In this document: positions 29,201 through 44,200 of the stretch, in pieces
How positions within the stretch are numbered: the stretch's first letter is position 1
Layout of the letters: each line of letters opens with the position of its first letter
Origin: Loxodes magnus
Lineage: Eukaryota; Ciliophora; Karyorelictea; Loxodida; Loxodidae
DNA: 64,000 nucleotides
Reading direction: 5' to 3'
Assembly (NCBI GenBank): GCA_946699065.1
Contig: CAMPDV010000856.1
Span: 105,066-169,065, forward strand
Position numbers and translations under genes: made by a program
Notes under the pieces: generated by a model
Database searches by the model: none
Seen by the model: the letters and a program-made list of their open reading frames with translations, nothing else
Told to the model about the DNA's origin: nothing

Positions 29201-32200
29201 CACTTCCCGATACGATGAACTATAAATCACTGGATATAGCCACAGATAATACATAACTAGTGTGACCACTCATGGTCTTACAGGTACCTGTCTTGACGTC
29301 CCATAGTCTCACCGTATAATCTCCACTTCCCGATACGATGAACTCTGAATCACTGGATATAGCCACAGCATATACATAACTAGTGTGACCACTCATGGTC
29401 TTACAGGTACCTGTATTGACGTCCCATAGTCTCACCGTCTAATCTCCACTTCCCGATACGATGAACTCTGAATCACTGGATATAGCCACAGCACATACCT
29501 AATGTGTGTGACCACTCATGGTCTTACAGGTACCTGTCTTGACGTCCCATAGTCTCACCGTATAATCTGCACTTCCCGATACGATGAACTCTGAATCACT
29601 GGATATAGCCACAGCATATACATAACTAGTGTGACCACTCATGGTCTTACAGGTACCTGTCTTGACGTCCCATAGTCTCACCGTCTAATCTCCACTTCCC
29701 GATACGATGAACTCTGAATCACTGGATATAGCCACAGATAATACATAACTAGTGTGACCACTCATGGTCTTACAGGTACCTGTCTTGACGTCCCATAGTC
29801 TCACCGTCTTATCATAACTTCCCGATACGATGAACTCTGAATCACTGGATATAGCCACAGCATATACATAACTAGTGTGACCACTCATGGTCTTACAGGT
29901 ACCTGTCTTGACGTCCCATAGTCTCACCGTCTAATCTCCACTTCCCGATACGATGAACTCTGAATCACTGGATATAGCCACAGCATATACATAACTAGTG
30001 TGACCACTCATGGTCTTACAGGTACCTGTCTTGACGTCCCATAGTCTCACCGTATAATCTCCACTTCCCGATACGATGAACTATAAATCACTGGATATAG
30101 CCACAGATAATACATAACTAGTGTGACCACTCATGGTCTTACAGGTACCTGTCTTGACGTCCCATAGTCTCACCGTATAATCTCCACTTCCCGATACGAT
30201 GAACTCTGAATCACTGGATATAGCCACAGCATATACATAACTAGTGTGACCACTCATGGTCTTACAGGTACCTGTCTTGACGTCCCATAGTCTCACCGTC
30301 TAATCTCCACTTCCCGATACGATGAACTCTGAATCACTGGATATAGCCACAGCATATACATAACTAGTGTGACCACTCATGGTCTTACAGGTACCTGTCT
30401 TGACGTCCCATAGTCTCACCGTCTAATCATAACTTCCCGATACGATGAACTCTGAATCACTGGATATAGTCACAGCACATACATAACTAGTGTGACCACT
30501 CATGGTCTTACAGGTACCTGTCTTGACGTCCCATAGTCTCACCGTCTAATCATAACTTCCCGATACGATGAACTCTGAATCACTGGATATAGCCACAACA
30601 TATACAGAATTAGTGTGACCACTCATGGTCTTACAGGTACCTGTCTTGACGTCCCATAGTCTCACCGTCTTATCATAACTTCCCGATACGATGAACTCTG
30701 AATCACTGGATATAGCCACAGCATATACATAACTAGTGTGACCACTCATGGTCTTACAGGTACCTGTCTTGACGTCCCATAGTCTCACCGTCTAATCTCC
30801 ACTTCCCGATACGATGAACTCTGAATCACTGGATATAACCACGGCATATACATAACTAGTGTGACCACTCATGGTCTTACAGGTACCTGTCTTGACGTCC
30901 CATAGTCTCACCGTCTAATCTCCACTTCCCGATACGATGAACTCTGAATCACTGGATATAGCCACAGCATATACATAACTAGTGTGACCACTCATGGTCT
31001 TACAGGTACCTGTCTTGACGTCCCATAGTCTCACCGTCTAATCATAACTTCCCGATACGATGAACTCTGAATCACTGGATATAGCCACAGCATATACATA
31101 ACTAGTGTGACCACTCATGGTCTTACAGGTACCTGTCTTGACGTCCCATAGTCTCAACGTATAATCTCCACTTCCCGATACGATGAACTCTGAATCACTG
31201 GATATAGCCACAGCATATACATAACTAGTGTGACCACTCATGGTCTTACAGGTACCTGTCTTGACGTCCCATAGTCTCACCGTATAATCTCCACTTCCCG
31301 ATACGATGAACTCTGAATCACTGGATATAGCCACAGCATATACATAACTAGTGTGACCACTCATGGTCTTACAGGTACCTGTCTTGACGTCCCATAGTCT
31401 CACCGTCTAATCTCCACTTCCCGATACGATGAACTCTGAATCACTGGATATAGCCACAGCATATACATAACTAGTGTGACCACTCATGGTCTTACAGGTA
31501 CCTGTCTTGACGTCCCATAGTCTCAACGTATAATCTCCACTTCCCGATACGATGAACTCTGAATCACTGGATATAGCCACAGCACATACCTAATGTGTGT
31601 GACCACTCATGGTCTTACAGGTACCTGTCTTGACGTCCCATAGTCTCACCGTCTAATCTCCACTTCCCGATACGATGAACTCTGAATCACTGGATATAGC
31701 CACAGCATATACATAACTAGTGTGACCACTCATGGTCTTACAGGTACCTGTCTTGACGTCCCATAGTCTCACCGTATAATCTCCACTTCCCGATACGATG
31801 AAATCTGAATCACTGGATATAGCCACAGCACATACCTAATGTGTGTGACCACTCATGGTCTTACAGGTACCTGTCTTGACGTCCCATAGTCTCACCGTCT
31901 AATCTCCACTTCCCGATACGATGAACTCTGAATCACTGGATATAGCCACAGCACATACCTAATGTGTGTGACCACTCATGGTCTTACAGGTACCTGTCTT
32001 GACGTCCCATAGTCTCACCGTATAATCTCCACTTCCCGATACGATGAACTCTGAATCACTGGATATAGCCACAGCATATACATAACTAGTGTGACCACTC
32101 ATGGTCTTACAGGTACCTGTCTTGACGTCCCATAGTCTCACCGTATTATCATAACTTCCCGATACGATGAACTCTGAATCACTGGATATAACCACGGCAT

Positions 32201-35200
32201 ATACATAACTAGTGTGACCACTCATGGTCTTACAGGTACCTGTCTTGACGTCCCATAGTCTCACCGTATAATCTCCACTTCCCGATACGATGAACTCTGA
32301 ATCACTGGATATAGCCACAGCATATACATAACTAGTGTGACCACTCATGGTCTTACAGGTACCTGTCTTGACGTCCCATAGTCTCACCGTATTATCATAA
32401 CTTCCCGATACGATGAACTCTGAATCACTGGATATAACCACGGCATATACATAACTAGTGTGACCACTCATGGTCTTACAGGTACCTGTCTTGACGTCCC
32501 ATAGTCTCACCGTCTAATCTCCACTTCCCGATACGATGAACTCTGAATCACTGGATATAGCCACAGCATATACATAACTAGTGTGACCACTCATGGTCTT
32601 ACAGGTACCTGTCTTGACGTCCCATAGTCTCAACGTATAATCTCCACTTCCCGATACGATGAACTCTGAATCACTGGATATAGCCACAGCACATACCTAA
32701 TGTGTGTGACCACTCATGGTCTTACAGGTACCTGTCTTGACGTCCCATAGTCTCACCGTCTAATCATAACTTCCCGATACGATGAACTCTGAATCACTGG
32801 ATATAGCCACAGCATATACATAACTAGTGTGACCACTCATGGTCTTACAGGTACCTGTCTTGACGTCCCATAGTCTCACCGTATAATCTCCACTTCCCGA
32901 TACGATGAACTCTGAATCACTTGATATAGCCACAACATATACAGAATTAGTGTGACCACTCATGGTCTTACAGGTACCTGTCTTGACGTCCCATAGTCTC
33001 ACCGTCTAATCTCCACTTCCCGATACGATGAACTCTGAATCACTGGATATAGCCACAGCATATACTCAATCTGTGTGCCCACTCATGGTCTTACAGGTAC
33101 CTGTCTTGACGTCCCATAGTCTCACCGTCTAATCTCCACTTCCCGATACGATGAACTCTGAATCACTGGATATAGCCACAGCATATACTCAATCTGTGTG
33201 CCCACTCATGGTCTTACAGGTACCTGTCTTGACGTCCCATAGTCTCACCGTATTATCATAACTTCCCGATACGATGAACTCTGAATCACTGGATATAGCC
33301 ACAGCATATACATAACTAGTGTGACCACTCATGGTCTTACAGGTACCTGTCTTGACGTCCCATAGTCTCACCGTCTTATCTGCACTTCCCGATACGATGA
33401 ACTCTGAATCACTGGATATAGCCACAGCACATACATAACTAGTGTGACCACTCATGGTCTTACAGGTACCTGTCTTGACGTCCCATAGTCTCACCGTATA
33501 ATCTCCACTTCCCGATACGATGAACTCTGAATCAATGGATATAGCCACAGCATATACATAACTAGTGTGACCACTCATGGTCTTACAGGTACCTGTCTTG
33601 ACGTCCCATAGTCTCACCGTCTAATCATAACTTCCCGATACGATGAACTCTGAATCACTGGATATAGCCACAGCATATACATAACTAGTGTGCCCACTCA
33701 TGGTCTTACATGTACCTGTCTTGACGTCCCATAGTCTCACCGTATAATCTCCACTTCCCGATACGATGAACTCTGAATCACTTGATATAGCCACAACATA
33801 TACAGAATTAGTGTGACCACTCATGGTCTTACAGGTACCTGTCTTGACGTCCCATAGTCTCACCGTATAATCTGCACTTCCCGATACGATGAACTCTGAA
33901 TCACTGGATATAGCCACAACATATACATAATGTGTGTGACCACTCATGGTCTTACATGTACCTGTCTTGACGTCCCATAGTCTCACCGTATAATCTGCAC
34001 TTCCCGATACGATGAACTCTGAATCACTGGATATAGCCACAGCATATACCTAATGTGTGTGACCACTCATGGTCTTACAGGTACCTGTCTTGACGTCCCA
34101 TAGTCTCACCGTCTAATCATAACTTCCCGATACGATGAACTCTGAATCACTGGATATAGCCACAGATCTTACTAAACTAGTGTGACCACTCATGGTCTTA
34201 CAGGTACCTGTCTTGACGTCCCATAGTCTCACCGTCTAATCTCCACTTCCCGATACGATGAACTCTTAATCACTGGATATAGCCACAGCATATACATAAC
34301 TAGTGTGACCACTCATGGTCTTACAGGTACCTGTCTTGACGTCCCATAGTCTCACCGTATAATCTCCACTTCCCGATACGATGAACTCTGAATCACTGGA
34401 TATAGTCACAGCACATACATAACTAGTGTGACCACTCATGGTCTTACAGGTACCTGTCTTGACGTCCCATAGTCTCACCGTCTAATCTCCACTTCCCGAT
34501 ACGATGAACTCTGAATCACTGGATATAGCCACAGCATATACATAACTAGTGTGACCACTCATGGTCTTACAGGTACCTGTCTTGACGTCCCATAGTCTCA
34601 CCGTCTAATCTCCACTTCCCGATACGATGAACTCTGAATCACTGGATATAGCCACAGCATATACATAACTAGTGTGACCACTCATGGTCTTACAGGTACC
34701 TGTCTTGACGTCCCATAGTCTCAACGTATAATCTCCACTTCCCGATACGATGAACTCTGAATCACTGGATATAGCCACAGATAATACATAACTAGTGTGA
34801 CCACTCATGGTCTTACAGGTACCTGTCTTGACGTCCCATAGTCTCACCGTATAATCTCCACTTCCCGATACGATGAACTCTGAATCACTGGATATAGCCA
34901 CAGCACATACCTAATGTGTGTGACCACTCATGGTCTTACAGGTACCTGTCTTGACGTCCCATAGTCTCACCGTCTAATCTGCACTTCCCGATACGATGAA
35001 CTCTGAATCACTGGATATAGTCACAGCACATACCTAATGTGTGTGACCACTCATGGTCTTACAGGTACCTGTCTTGACGTCCCATAGTCTCACCGTCTAA
35101 TCTCCACTTCCCGATACGATGAACTCTGAATCACTGGATATAGCCACAGCACATACCTAATGTGTGTGACCACTCATGGTCTTACAGGTACCTGTCTTGA

Positions 35201-38200
35201 CGTCCCATAGTCTCACCGTATAATCTCCACTTCCCGATACGATGAACTCTGAATCACTGGATATAGTCACAGCACATACCTAATGTGTGTGACCACTCAT
35301 GGTCTTACAGGTACCTGTCTTGACGTCCCATAGTCTCACCGTCTAATCTTAACTTCCCGATACGATGAACTCTGAATCACTGGATATAGCCACAGCATAT
35401 ACATAACTAGTGTGACCACTCATGGTCTTACAGGTACCTGTCTTGACGTCCCATAGTCTCACCGTCTAATCTCAACTTCCCGATACGATGAACTCTGAAT
35501 CACTGGATATAGTCACAGCACATACCTAATGTGTGTGACCACTCATGGTCTTACAGGTACCTGTCTTGACGTCCCATAGTCTCACCGTCTAATCTCCACT
35601 TCCCGATACGATGAACTCTGAATCACTGGATATAGCCACAGCACATACCTAATGTGTGTGACCACTCATGGTCTTACAGGTACCTGTCTTGACGTCCCAT
35701 AGTCTCACCGTCTAATCTCCACTTCCCGATACGATGAACTCTGAATCACTGGATATAGCCACAGCATATACATAACTAGTGTGACCACTCATGGTCTTAC
35801 AGGTACCTGTCTTGACGTCCCATAGTCTCACCGTCTAATCATAACTTCCCGATACGATGAACTCTGAATCACTGGATATAGCCACAGCATATACATAACT
35901 AGTGTGACCACTCATGGTCTTACAGGTACCTGTCTTGACGTCCCATAGTCTCACCGTCTAATCTCAACTTCCCGATACGATGAACTCTGAATCACTTGAT
36001 ATAGCCACAACATATACAGAATTAGTGTGACCACTCATGGTCTTACAGGTACCTGTCTTGACGTCCCATAGTCTCACCGTATAATCTCCACTTCCCGATA
36101 CGATGAACTCTGAATCACTGGATATAGCCACAGCATATACATAACTAGTGTGACCACTCATGGTCTTACAGGTACCTGTATTGACGTCCCATAGTCTCAC
36201 CGTATAATCTGCACTTCCCGATACGATGAACTCTGAATCACTGGATATAGTCACAGCATATACCTAATGTGTGTGACCACTCATGGTCTTACAGGTACCT
36301 GTCTTGACGTCCCATAGTCTCACCGTCTAATCATAACTTCCCGATACGATGAACTCTGAATCACTGGATATAGTCACAGCACATACCTAATGTGTGTGAC
36401 CACTCATGGTCTTACAGGTACCTGTCTTGACGTCCCATAGTCTCACCGTCTAATCATAACTTCCCGATACGATGAACTCTGAATCACTGGATATAGCCAC
36501 AGCATATACATAACTAGTGTGACCACTCATGGTCTTACAGGTACCTGTCTTGACGTCCCATAGTCTCACCGTCTAATCTCCACTTCCCGATACGATGAAC
36601 TCTGAATCAATGGATATAGCCACAGCATATACATAACTAGTGTGACCACTCATGGTCTTACAGGTACCTGTCTTGACGTCCCATAGTCTCACCGTATTAT
36701 CATAACTTCCCGATACGATGAACTCTGAATCACTGGATATAGTCACAGCACATACCTAATGTGTGTGACCACTCATGGTCTTACAGGTACCTGTCTTGAC
36801 GTCCCATAGTCTCACCGTATTATCATAACTTCCCGATACGATGAACTCTGAATCACTGGATATAGTCACAGCACATACCTAATGTGTGTGACCACTCATG
36901 GTCTTACAGGTACCTGTCTTGACGTCCCATAGTCTCACCGTATAATCTGCACTTCCCGATACGATGAACTCTGAATCACTGGATATAGCCACAGCACATA
37001 CCTAATGTGTGTGACCACTCATGGTCTTACAGGTACCTGTCTTGACGTCCCATAGTCTCACCGTCTAATCATAACTTCCCGATACGATGAACTCTGAATC
37101 ACTGGATATAACCACGGCATATACATAACTAGTGTGACCACTCATGGTCTTACAGGTACCTGTCTTGACGTCCCATAGTCTCACCGTCTAATCTCCACTT
37201 CCCGATACGATGAACTCTGAATCACTGGATATAGCCACAGCATATACCTAATGTGTGTGACCACTCATGGTCTTACAGGTACCTGTCTTGACGTCCCATA
37301 GTCTCACCGTCTAATCATAACTTCCCGATACGATGAACTCTGAATCACTGGATATAGTCACAGCACATACATAACTAGTGTGACCACTCATGGTCTTACA
37401 GGTACCTGTATTGACGTCCCATAGTCTCACCGTATAATCTCCACTTCCCGATACGATGAACTCTGAATCACTGGATATAGCCACAGCATATACATAACTA
37501 GTGTGACCACTCATGGTCTTACAGGTACCTGTCTTGACGTCCCATAGTCTCACCGTCTAATCTCCACTTCCCGATACGATGAACTCTGAATCACTGGATA
37601 TAGCCACAGCACATACCTAATGTGTGTGACCACTCATGGTCTTACAGGTACCTGTCTTGACGTCCCATAGTCTCACCGTCTAATCATAACTTCCCGATAC
37701 GATGAACTCTGAATCACTTGATATAGCCACAACATATACAGAATTAGTGTGACCACTCATGGTCTTACAGGTACCTGTCTTGACGTCCCATAGTCTCACC
37801 GTATAATCATAACTTCCCGATACGATGAACTCTGAATCACTTGATATAGCCACAACATATACAGAATTAGTGTGACCACTCATGGTCTTACAGGTACCTG
37901 TCTTGACGTCCCATAGTCTCACCGTCTAATCATAACTTCCCGATACGATGAACTCTGAATCACTTGATATAGCCACAGCACATACCTAATGTGTGTGACC
38001 ACTCATGGTCTTACAGGTACCTGTCTTGACGTCCCATAGTCTCACCGTCTAATCATAACTTCCCGATACGATGAACTCTGAATCACTGGATATAGTCACA
38101 GCACATACATAACTAGTGTGACCACTCATGGTCTTACAGGTACCTGTCTTGACGTCCCATAGTCTCACCGTCTAATCATAACTTCCCGATACGATGAACT

Positions 38201-41200
38201 CTGAATCACTGGATATAGCCACAGCATATACATAACTAGTGTGACCACTCATGGTCTTACAGGTACCTGTCTTGACGTCCCATAGTCTCACCGTCTAATC
38301 ATAACTTCCCGATACGATGAACTCTGAATCACTGGATATAGCCACAGCATATACATAACTAGTGTGACCACTCATGGTCTTACAGGTACCTGTCTTGACG
38401 TCCCATAGTCTCACCGTATAATCATAACTTCCCGATACGATGAACTCTGAATCACTGGAAATAGCCACAGCATATACATAACTAGTGTGACCACTCATGG
38501 TCTTACAGGTACCTGTCTTGACGTCCCATAGTCTCACCGTATAATCATAACTTCCCGATACGATGAACTCTGAATCACTTGATATAGCCACAACATATAC
38601 ATAATGTGTGTGACCACTCATGGTCTTACAGGTACCTGTCTTGACGTCCCATAGTCTCACCGTCTAATCTCCACTTCCCGATACGATGAACTCTGAATCA
38701 CTGGATATAGCCACAGCATATACATAACTAGTGTGACCACTCATGGTCTTACAGGTACCTGTCTTGACGTCCCATAGTCTCACCGTATAATCTCCACTTC
38801 CCGATACGATGAACTCTGAATCACTTGATATAGCCACAACATATACAGAATTAGTGTGACCACTCATGGTCTTACAGGTACCTGTCTTGACGTCCCATAG
38901 TCTCACCGTATAATCTCCACTTCCCGATACGATGAACTCTGAATCACTGGATATAGCCACAGCATATACATAACTAGTGTGACCACTCATGGTCTTACAG
39001 GTACCTGTCTTGACGTCCCATAGTCTCACCGTATAATCTCCACTTCCCGATACGATGAACTCTGAATCAATGGATATAGCCACAGCATATACATAACTAG
39101 TGTGACCACTCATGGTCTTACAGGTACCTGTCTTGACGTCCCATAGTCTCACCGTATAATCATAACTTCCCGATACGATGAACTCTGAATCACTTGATAT
39201 AGCCACAACATATACAGAATTAGTGTGACCACTCATGGTCTTACAGGTACCTGTCTTGACGTCCCATAGTCTCACCGTCTTATCTGCACTTCCCGATACG
39301 ATGAACTCTGAATCACTGGATATAGCCACAGCACATACCTAATGTGTGTGACCACTCATGGTCTTACAGGTACCTGTCTTGACGTCCCATAGTCTCACCG
39401 TATAATCATAACTTCCCGATACGATGAACTCTGAATCACTTGATATAGCCACAACATATACATAATGTGTGTGACCACTCATGGTCTTACAGGTACCTGT
39501 CTTGACGTCCCATAGTCTCACCGTATAATCTCCACTTCCCGATACGATGAACTCTGAATCACTGGATATAGCCACAGCATATACATAACTAGTGTGACCA
39601 CTCATGGTCTTACAGGTACCTGTCTTGACGTCCCATAGTCTCACCGTCTAATCTCCACTTCCCGATACGATGAACTCTGAATCACTGGATATAGCCACAG
39701 CATATACATAACTAGTGTGACCACTCATGGTCTTACAGGTACCTGTCTTGACGTCCCATAGTCTCACCGTATAATCTCCACTTCCCGATACGATGAACTC
39801 TGAATCACTGGATATAGCCACAGCATATACAGAATTAGTGTGACCACTCATGGTCTTACAGGTACCTGTCTTGACGTCCCATAGTCTCACCGTATAATCT
39901 CCACTTCCCGATACGATGAACTCTGAATCAATGGATATAGCCACAGCATATACATAACTAGTGTGACCACTCATGGTCTTACAGGTACCTGTCTTGACGT
40001 CCCATAGTCTCACCGTATAATCTCCACTTCCCGATACGATGAACTCTGAATCACTTGATATAGCCACAACATATACATAACTAGTGTGACCACTCATGGT
40101 CTTACAGGTACCTGTCTTGACGTCCCATAGTCTCACCGTATAATCTCCACTTCCCGATACGATGAACTCTGAATCACTGGATATAGCCACAGCATATACA
40201 TAACTAGTGTGACCACTCATGGTCTTACAGGTACCTGTCTTGACGTCCCATAGTCTCACCGTATTATCATAACTTCCCGATACGATGAACTCTGAATCAC
40301 TTGATATAGCCACAGCATATACCTAATGTGTGTGACCACTCATGGTCTTACAGGTACCTGTCTTGACGTCCCATAGTCTCACCGTCTAATCATAACTTCC
40401 CGATACGATGAACTCTGAATCACTGGATATAGCCACAGCATATACCTAATGTGTGTGACCACTCATGGTCTTACAGGTACCTGTCTTGACGTCCCATAGT
40501 CTCACCGTCTAATCATAACTTCCCGATACGATGAACTCTGAATCACTGGATATAGCCACAGCATATACATAACTAGTGTGACCACTCATGGTCTTACAGG
40601 TACCTGTCTTGACGTCCCATAGTCTCACCGTCTAATCTCCACTTCCCGATACGATGAACTCTGAATCACTTGATATAGCCACAACATATACAGAATTAGT
40701 GTGACCACTCATGGTCTTACAGGTACCTGTCTTGACGTCCCATAGTCTCACCGTATAATCATAACTTCCCGATACGATGAACTCTGAATCACTTGATATA
40801 GCCACAACATATACATAACTAGTGTGACCACTCATGGTCTTACAGGTACCTGTCTTGACGTCCCATAGTCTCACCGTATTATCATAACTTCCCGATACGA
40901 TGAACTCTGAATCACTGGATATAGTCACAGCACATACCTAATGTGTGTGACCACTCATGGTCTTACAGGTACCTGTCTTGACGTCCCATAGTCTCACCGT
41001 ATAATCTGCACTTCCCGATACGATGAACTCTGAATCACTGGATATAGCCACAGCATATACCTAATGTGTGTGACCACTCATGGTCTTACAGGTACCTGTC
41101 TTGACGTCCCATAGTCTCACCGTCTAATCATAACTTCCCGATACGATGAACTCTGAATCACTGGATATAACCACGGCATATACATAACTAGTGTGACCAC

Positions 41201-44200
41201 TCATGGTCTTACAGGTACCTGTCTTGACGTCCCATAGTCTCACCGTCTAATCTCCACTTCCCGATACGATGAACTCTGAATCACTGGATATAGCCACAGC
41301 ATATACCTAATGTGTGTGACCACTCATGGTCTTACAGGTACCTGTCTTGACGTCCCATAGTCTCACCGTCTAATCATAACTTCCCGATACGATGAACTCT
41401 GAATCACTGGATATAGTCACAGCACATACATAACTAGTGTGACCACTCATGGTCTTACAGGTACCTGTCTTGACGTCCCATAGTCTCACCGTCTAATCTC
41501 CACTTCCCGATACGATGAACTCTGAATCACTGGATATAGCCACAGCACATACCTAATGTGTGTGACCACTCATGGTCTTACAGGTACCTGTCTTGACGTC
41601 CCATAGTCTCACCGTCTAATCTCCACTTCCCGATACGATGAACTCTGAATCACTGGATATAGCCACAGCATATACTCAATCTGTGTGCCCACTCATGGTC
41701 TTACAGGTACCTGTCTTGACGTCCCATAGTCTCACCGTATTATCATAACTTCCCGATACGATGAACTCTGAATCACTGGATATAACCACGGCATATACAT
41801 AACTTGTGTGACCACTCATGGTCTTACAGGTACCTGTCTTGACGTCCCATAGTCTCACCGTCTTATCTGCACTTCCCGATACGATGAACTCTGAATCACT
41901 GGATATAGCCACAGCACATACCTAATGTGTGTGACCACTCATGGTCTTACAGGTACCTGTCTTGACGTCCCATAGTCTCACCGTATTATCATAACTTCCC
42001 GATACGATGAACTCTGAATCACTGGATATAGCCACAGCACATACCTAATGTGTGTGACCACTCATGGTCTTACAGGTACCTGTCTTGACGTCCCATAGTC
42101 TCACCGTATAATCTGCACTTCCCGATACGATGAACTCTGAATCACTGGATATAGCCACAGCACATACCTAATGTGTGTGACCACTCATGGTCTTACAGGT
42201 ACCTGTCTTGACGTCCCATAGTCTCACCGTCTAATCTCCACTTCCCGATACGATGAACTCTGAATCACTGGATATAGCCACAGCATATACTCAATCTGTG
42301 TGCCCACTCATGGTCTTACAGGTACCTGTCTTGACGTCCCATAGTCTCACCGTATTATCATAACTTCCCGATACGATGAACTCTGAATCACTGGATATAA
42401 CCACGGCATATACATAACTTGTGTGACCACTCATGGTCTTACAGGTACCTGTCTTGACGTCCCATAGTCTCACCGTCTTATCTGCACTTCCCGATACGAT
42501 GAACTCTGAATCACTGGATATAGTCACAGCACATACCTAATGTGTGTGACCACTCATGGTCTTACAGGTACCTGTCTTGACGTCCCATAGTCTCACCGTC
42601 TTATCTGCACTTCCCGATACGATGAACTCTGAATCACTGGATATAGCCACAGCACATACCTAATGTGTGTGACCACTCATGGTCTTACAGGTACCTGTCT
42701 TGACGTCCCATAGTCTCACCGTATAATCTGCACTTCCCGATACGATGAACTCTGAATCACTGGATATAGCCACAGCACATACCTAATGTGTGTGACCACT
42801 CATGGTCTTACAGGTACCTGTCTTGACGTCCCATAGTCTCACCGTCTAATCATAACTTCCCGATACGATGAACTCTGAATCACTGGATATAGCCACAGCA
42901 TATACATAACTAGTGTGACCACTCATGGTCTTACAGGTACCTGTCTTGACGTCCCATAGTCTCACCGTATAATCTCCACTTCCCGATACGATGAACTCTG
43001 AATCACTGGATATAGCCACAGCATATACATAACTAGTGTGACCACTCATGGTCTTACAGGTACCTGTATTGACGTCCCATAGTCTCACCGTATAATCTCC
43101 ACTTCCCGATACGATGAACTCTGAATCACTGGATATAGCCACAGCATATACATAACTAGTGTGACCACTCATGGTCTTACAGGTACCTGTCTTGACGTCC
43201 CATAGTCTCACCGTCTTATCATAACTTCCCGATACGATGAACTCTGAATCACTGGATATAGCCACAGCATATACATAACTAGTGTGACCACTCATGGTCT
43301 TACAGGTACCTGTCTTGACGTCCCATAGTCTCACCGTCTTATCATAACTTCCCGATACGATGAACTCTGAATCACTGGATATAGCCACAACATATACAGA
43401 ATTAGTGTGACCACTCATGGTCTTACAGGTACCTGTCTTGACGTCCCATAGTCTCACCGTATAATCATAACTTCCCGATACGATGAACTCTGAATCACTG
43501 GATATAACCACGGCATATACATAACTAGTGTGACCACTCATGGTCTTACAGGTACCTGTCTTGACGTCCCATAGTCTCACCGTATAATCTCCACTTCCCG
43601 ATACGATGAACTCTGAATCAATGGATATAGCCACAGCATATACATAACTAGTGTGACCACTCATGGTCTTACAGGTACCTGTCTTGACGTCCCATAGTCT
43701 CACCGTATAATCATAACTTCCCGATACGATGAACTCTGAATCACTTGATATAGCCACAGCATATACCTAATGTGTGTGACCACTCATGGTCTTACAGGTA
43801 CCTGTCTTGACGTCCCATAGTCTCACCGTCTAATCATAACTTCCCGATACGATGAACTCTGAATCACTGGATATAGTCACAGCACATACCTAATGTGTGT
43901 GACCACTCATGGTCTTACAGGTACCTGTCTTGACGTCCCATAGTCTCACCGTATAATCTCCACTTCCCGATACGATGAACTCTGAATCACTTGATATAGC
44001 CACAACATATACATAACTAGTGTGACCACTCATGGTCTTACAGGTACCTGTCTTGACGTCCCATAGTCTCACCGTCTTATCTGCACTTCCCGATACGATG
44101 AACTCTGAATCACTGGATATAGCCACAGCACATACCTAATGTGTGTGACCACTCATGGTCTTACAGGTACCTGTCTTGACGTCCCATAGTCTCACCGTAT

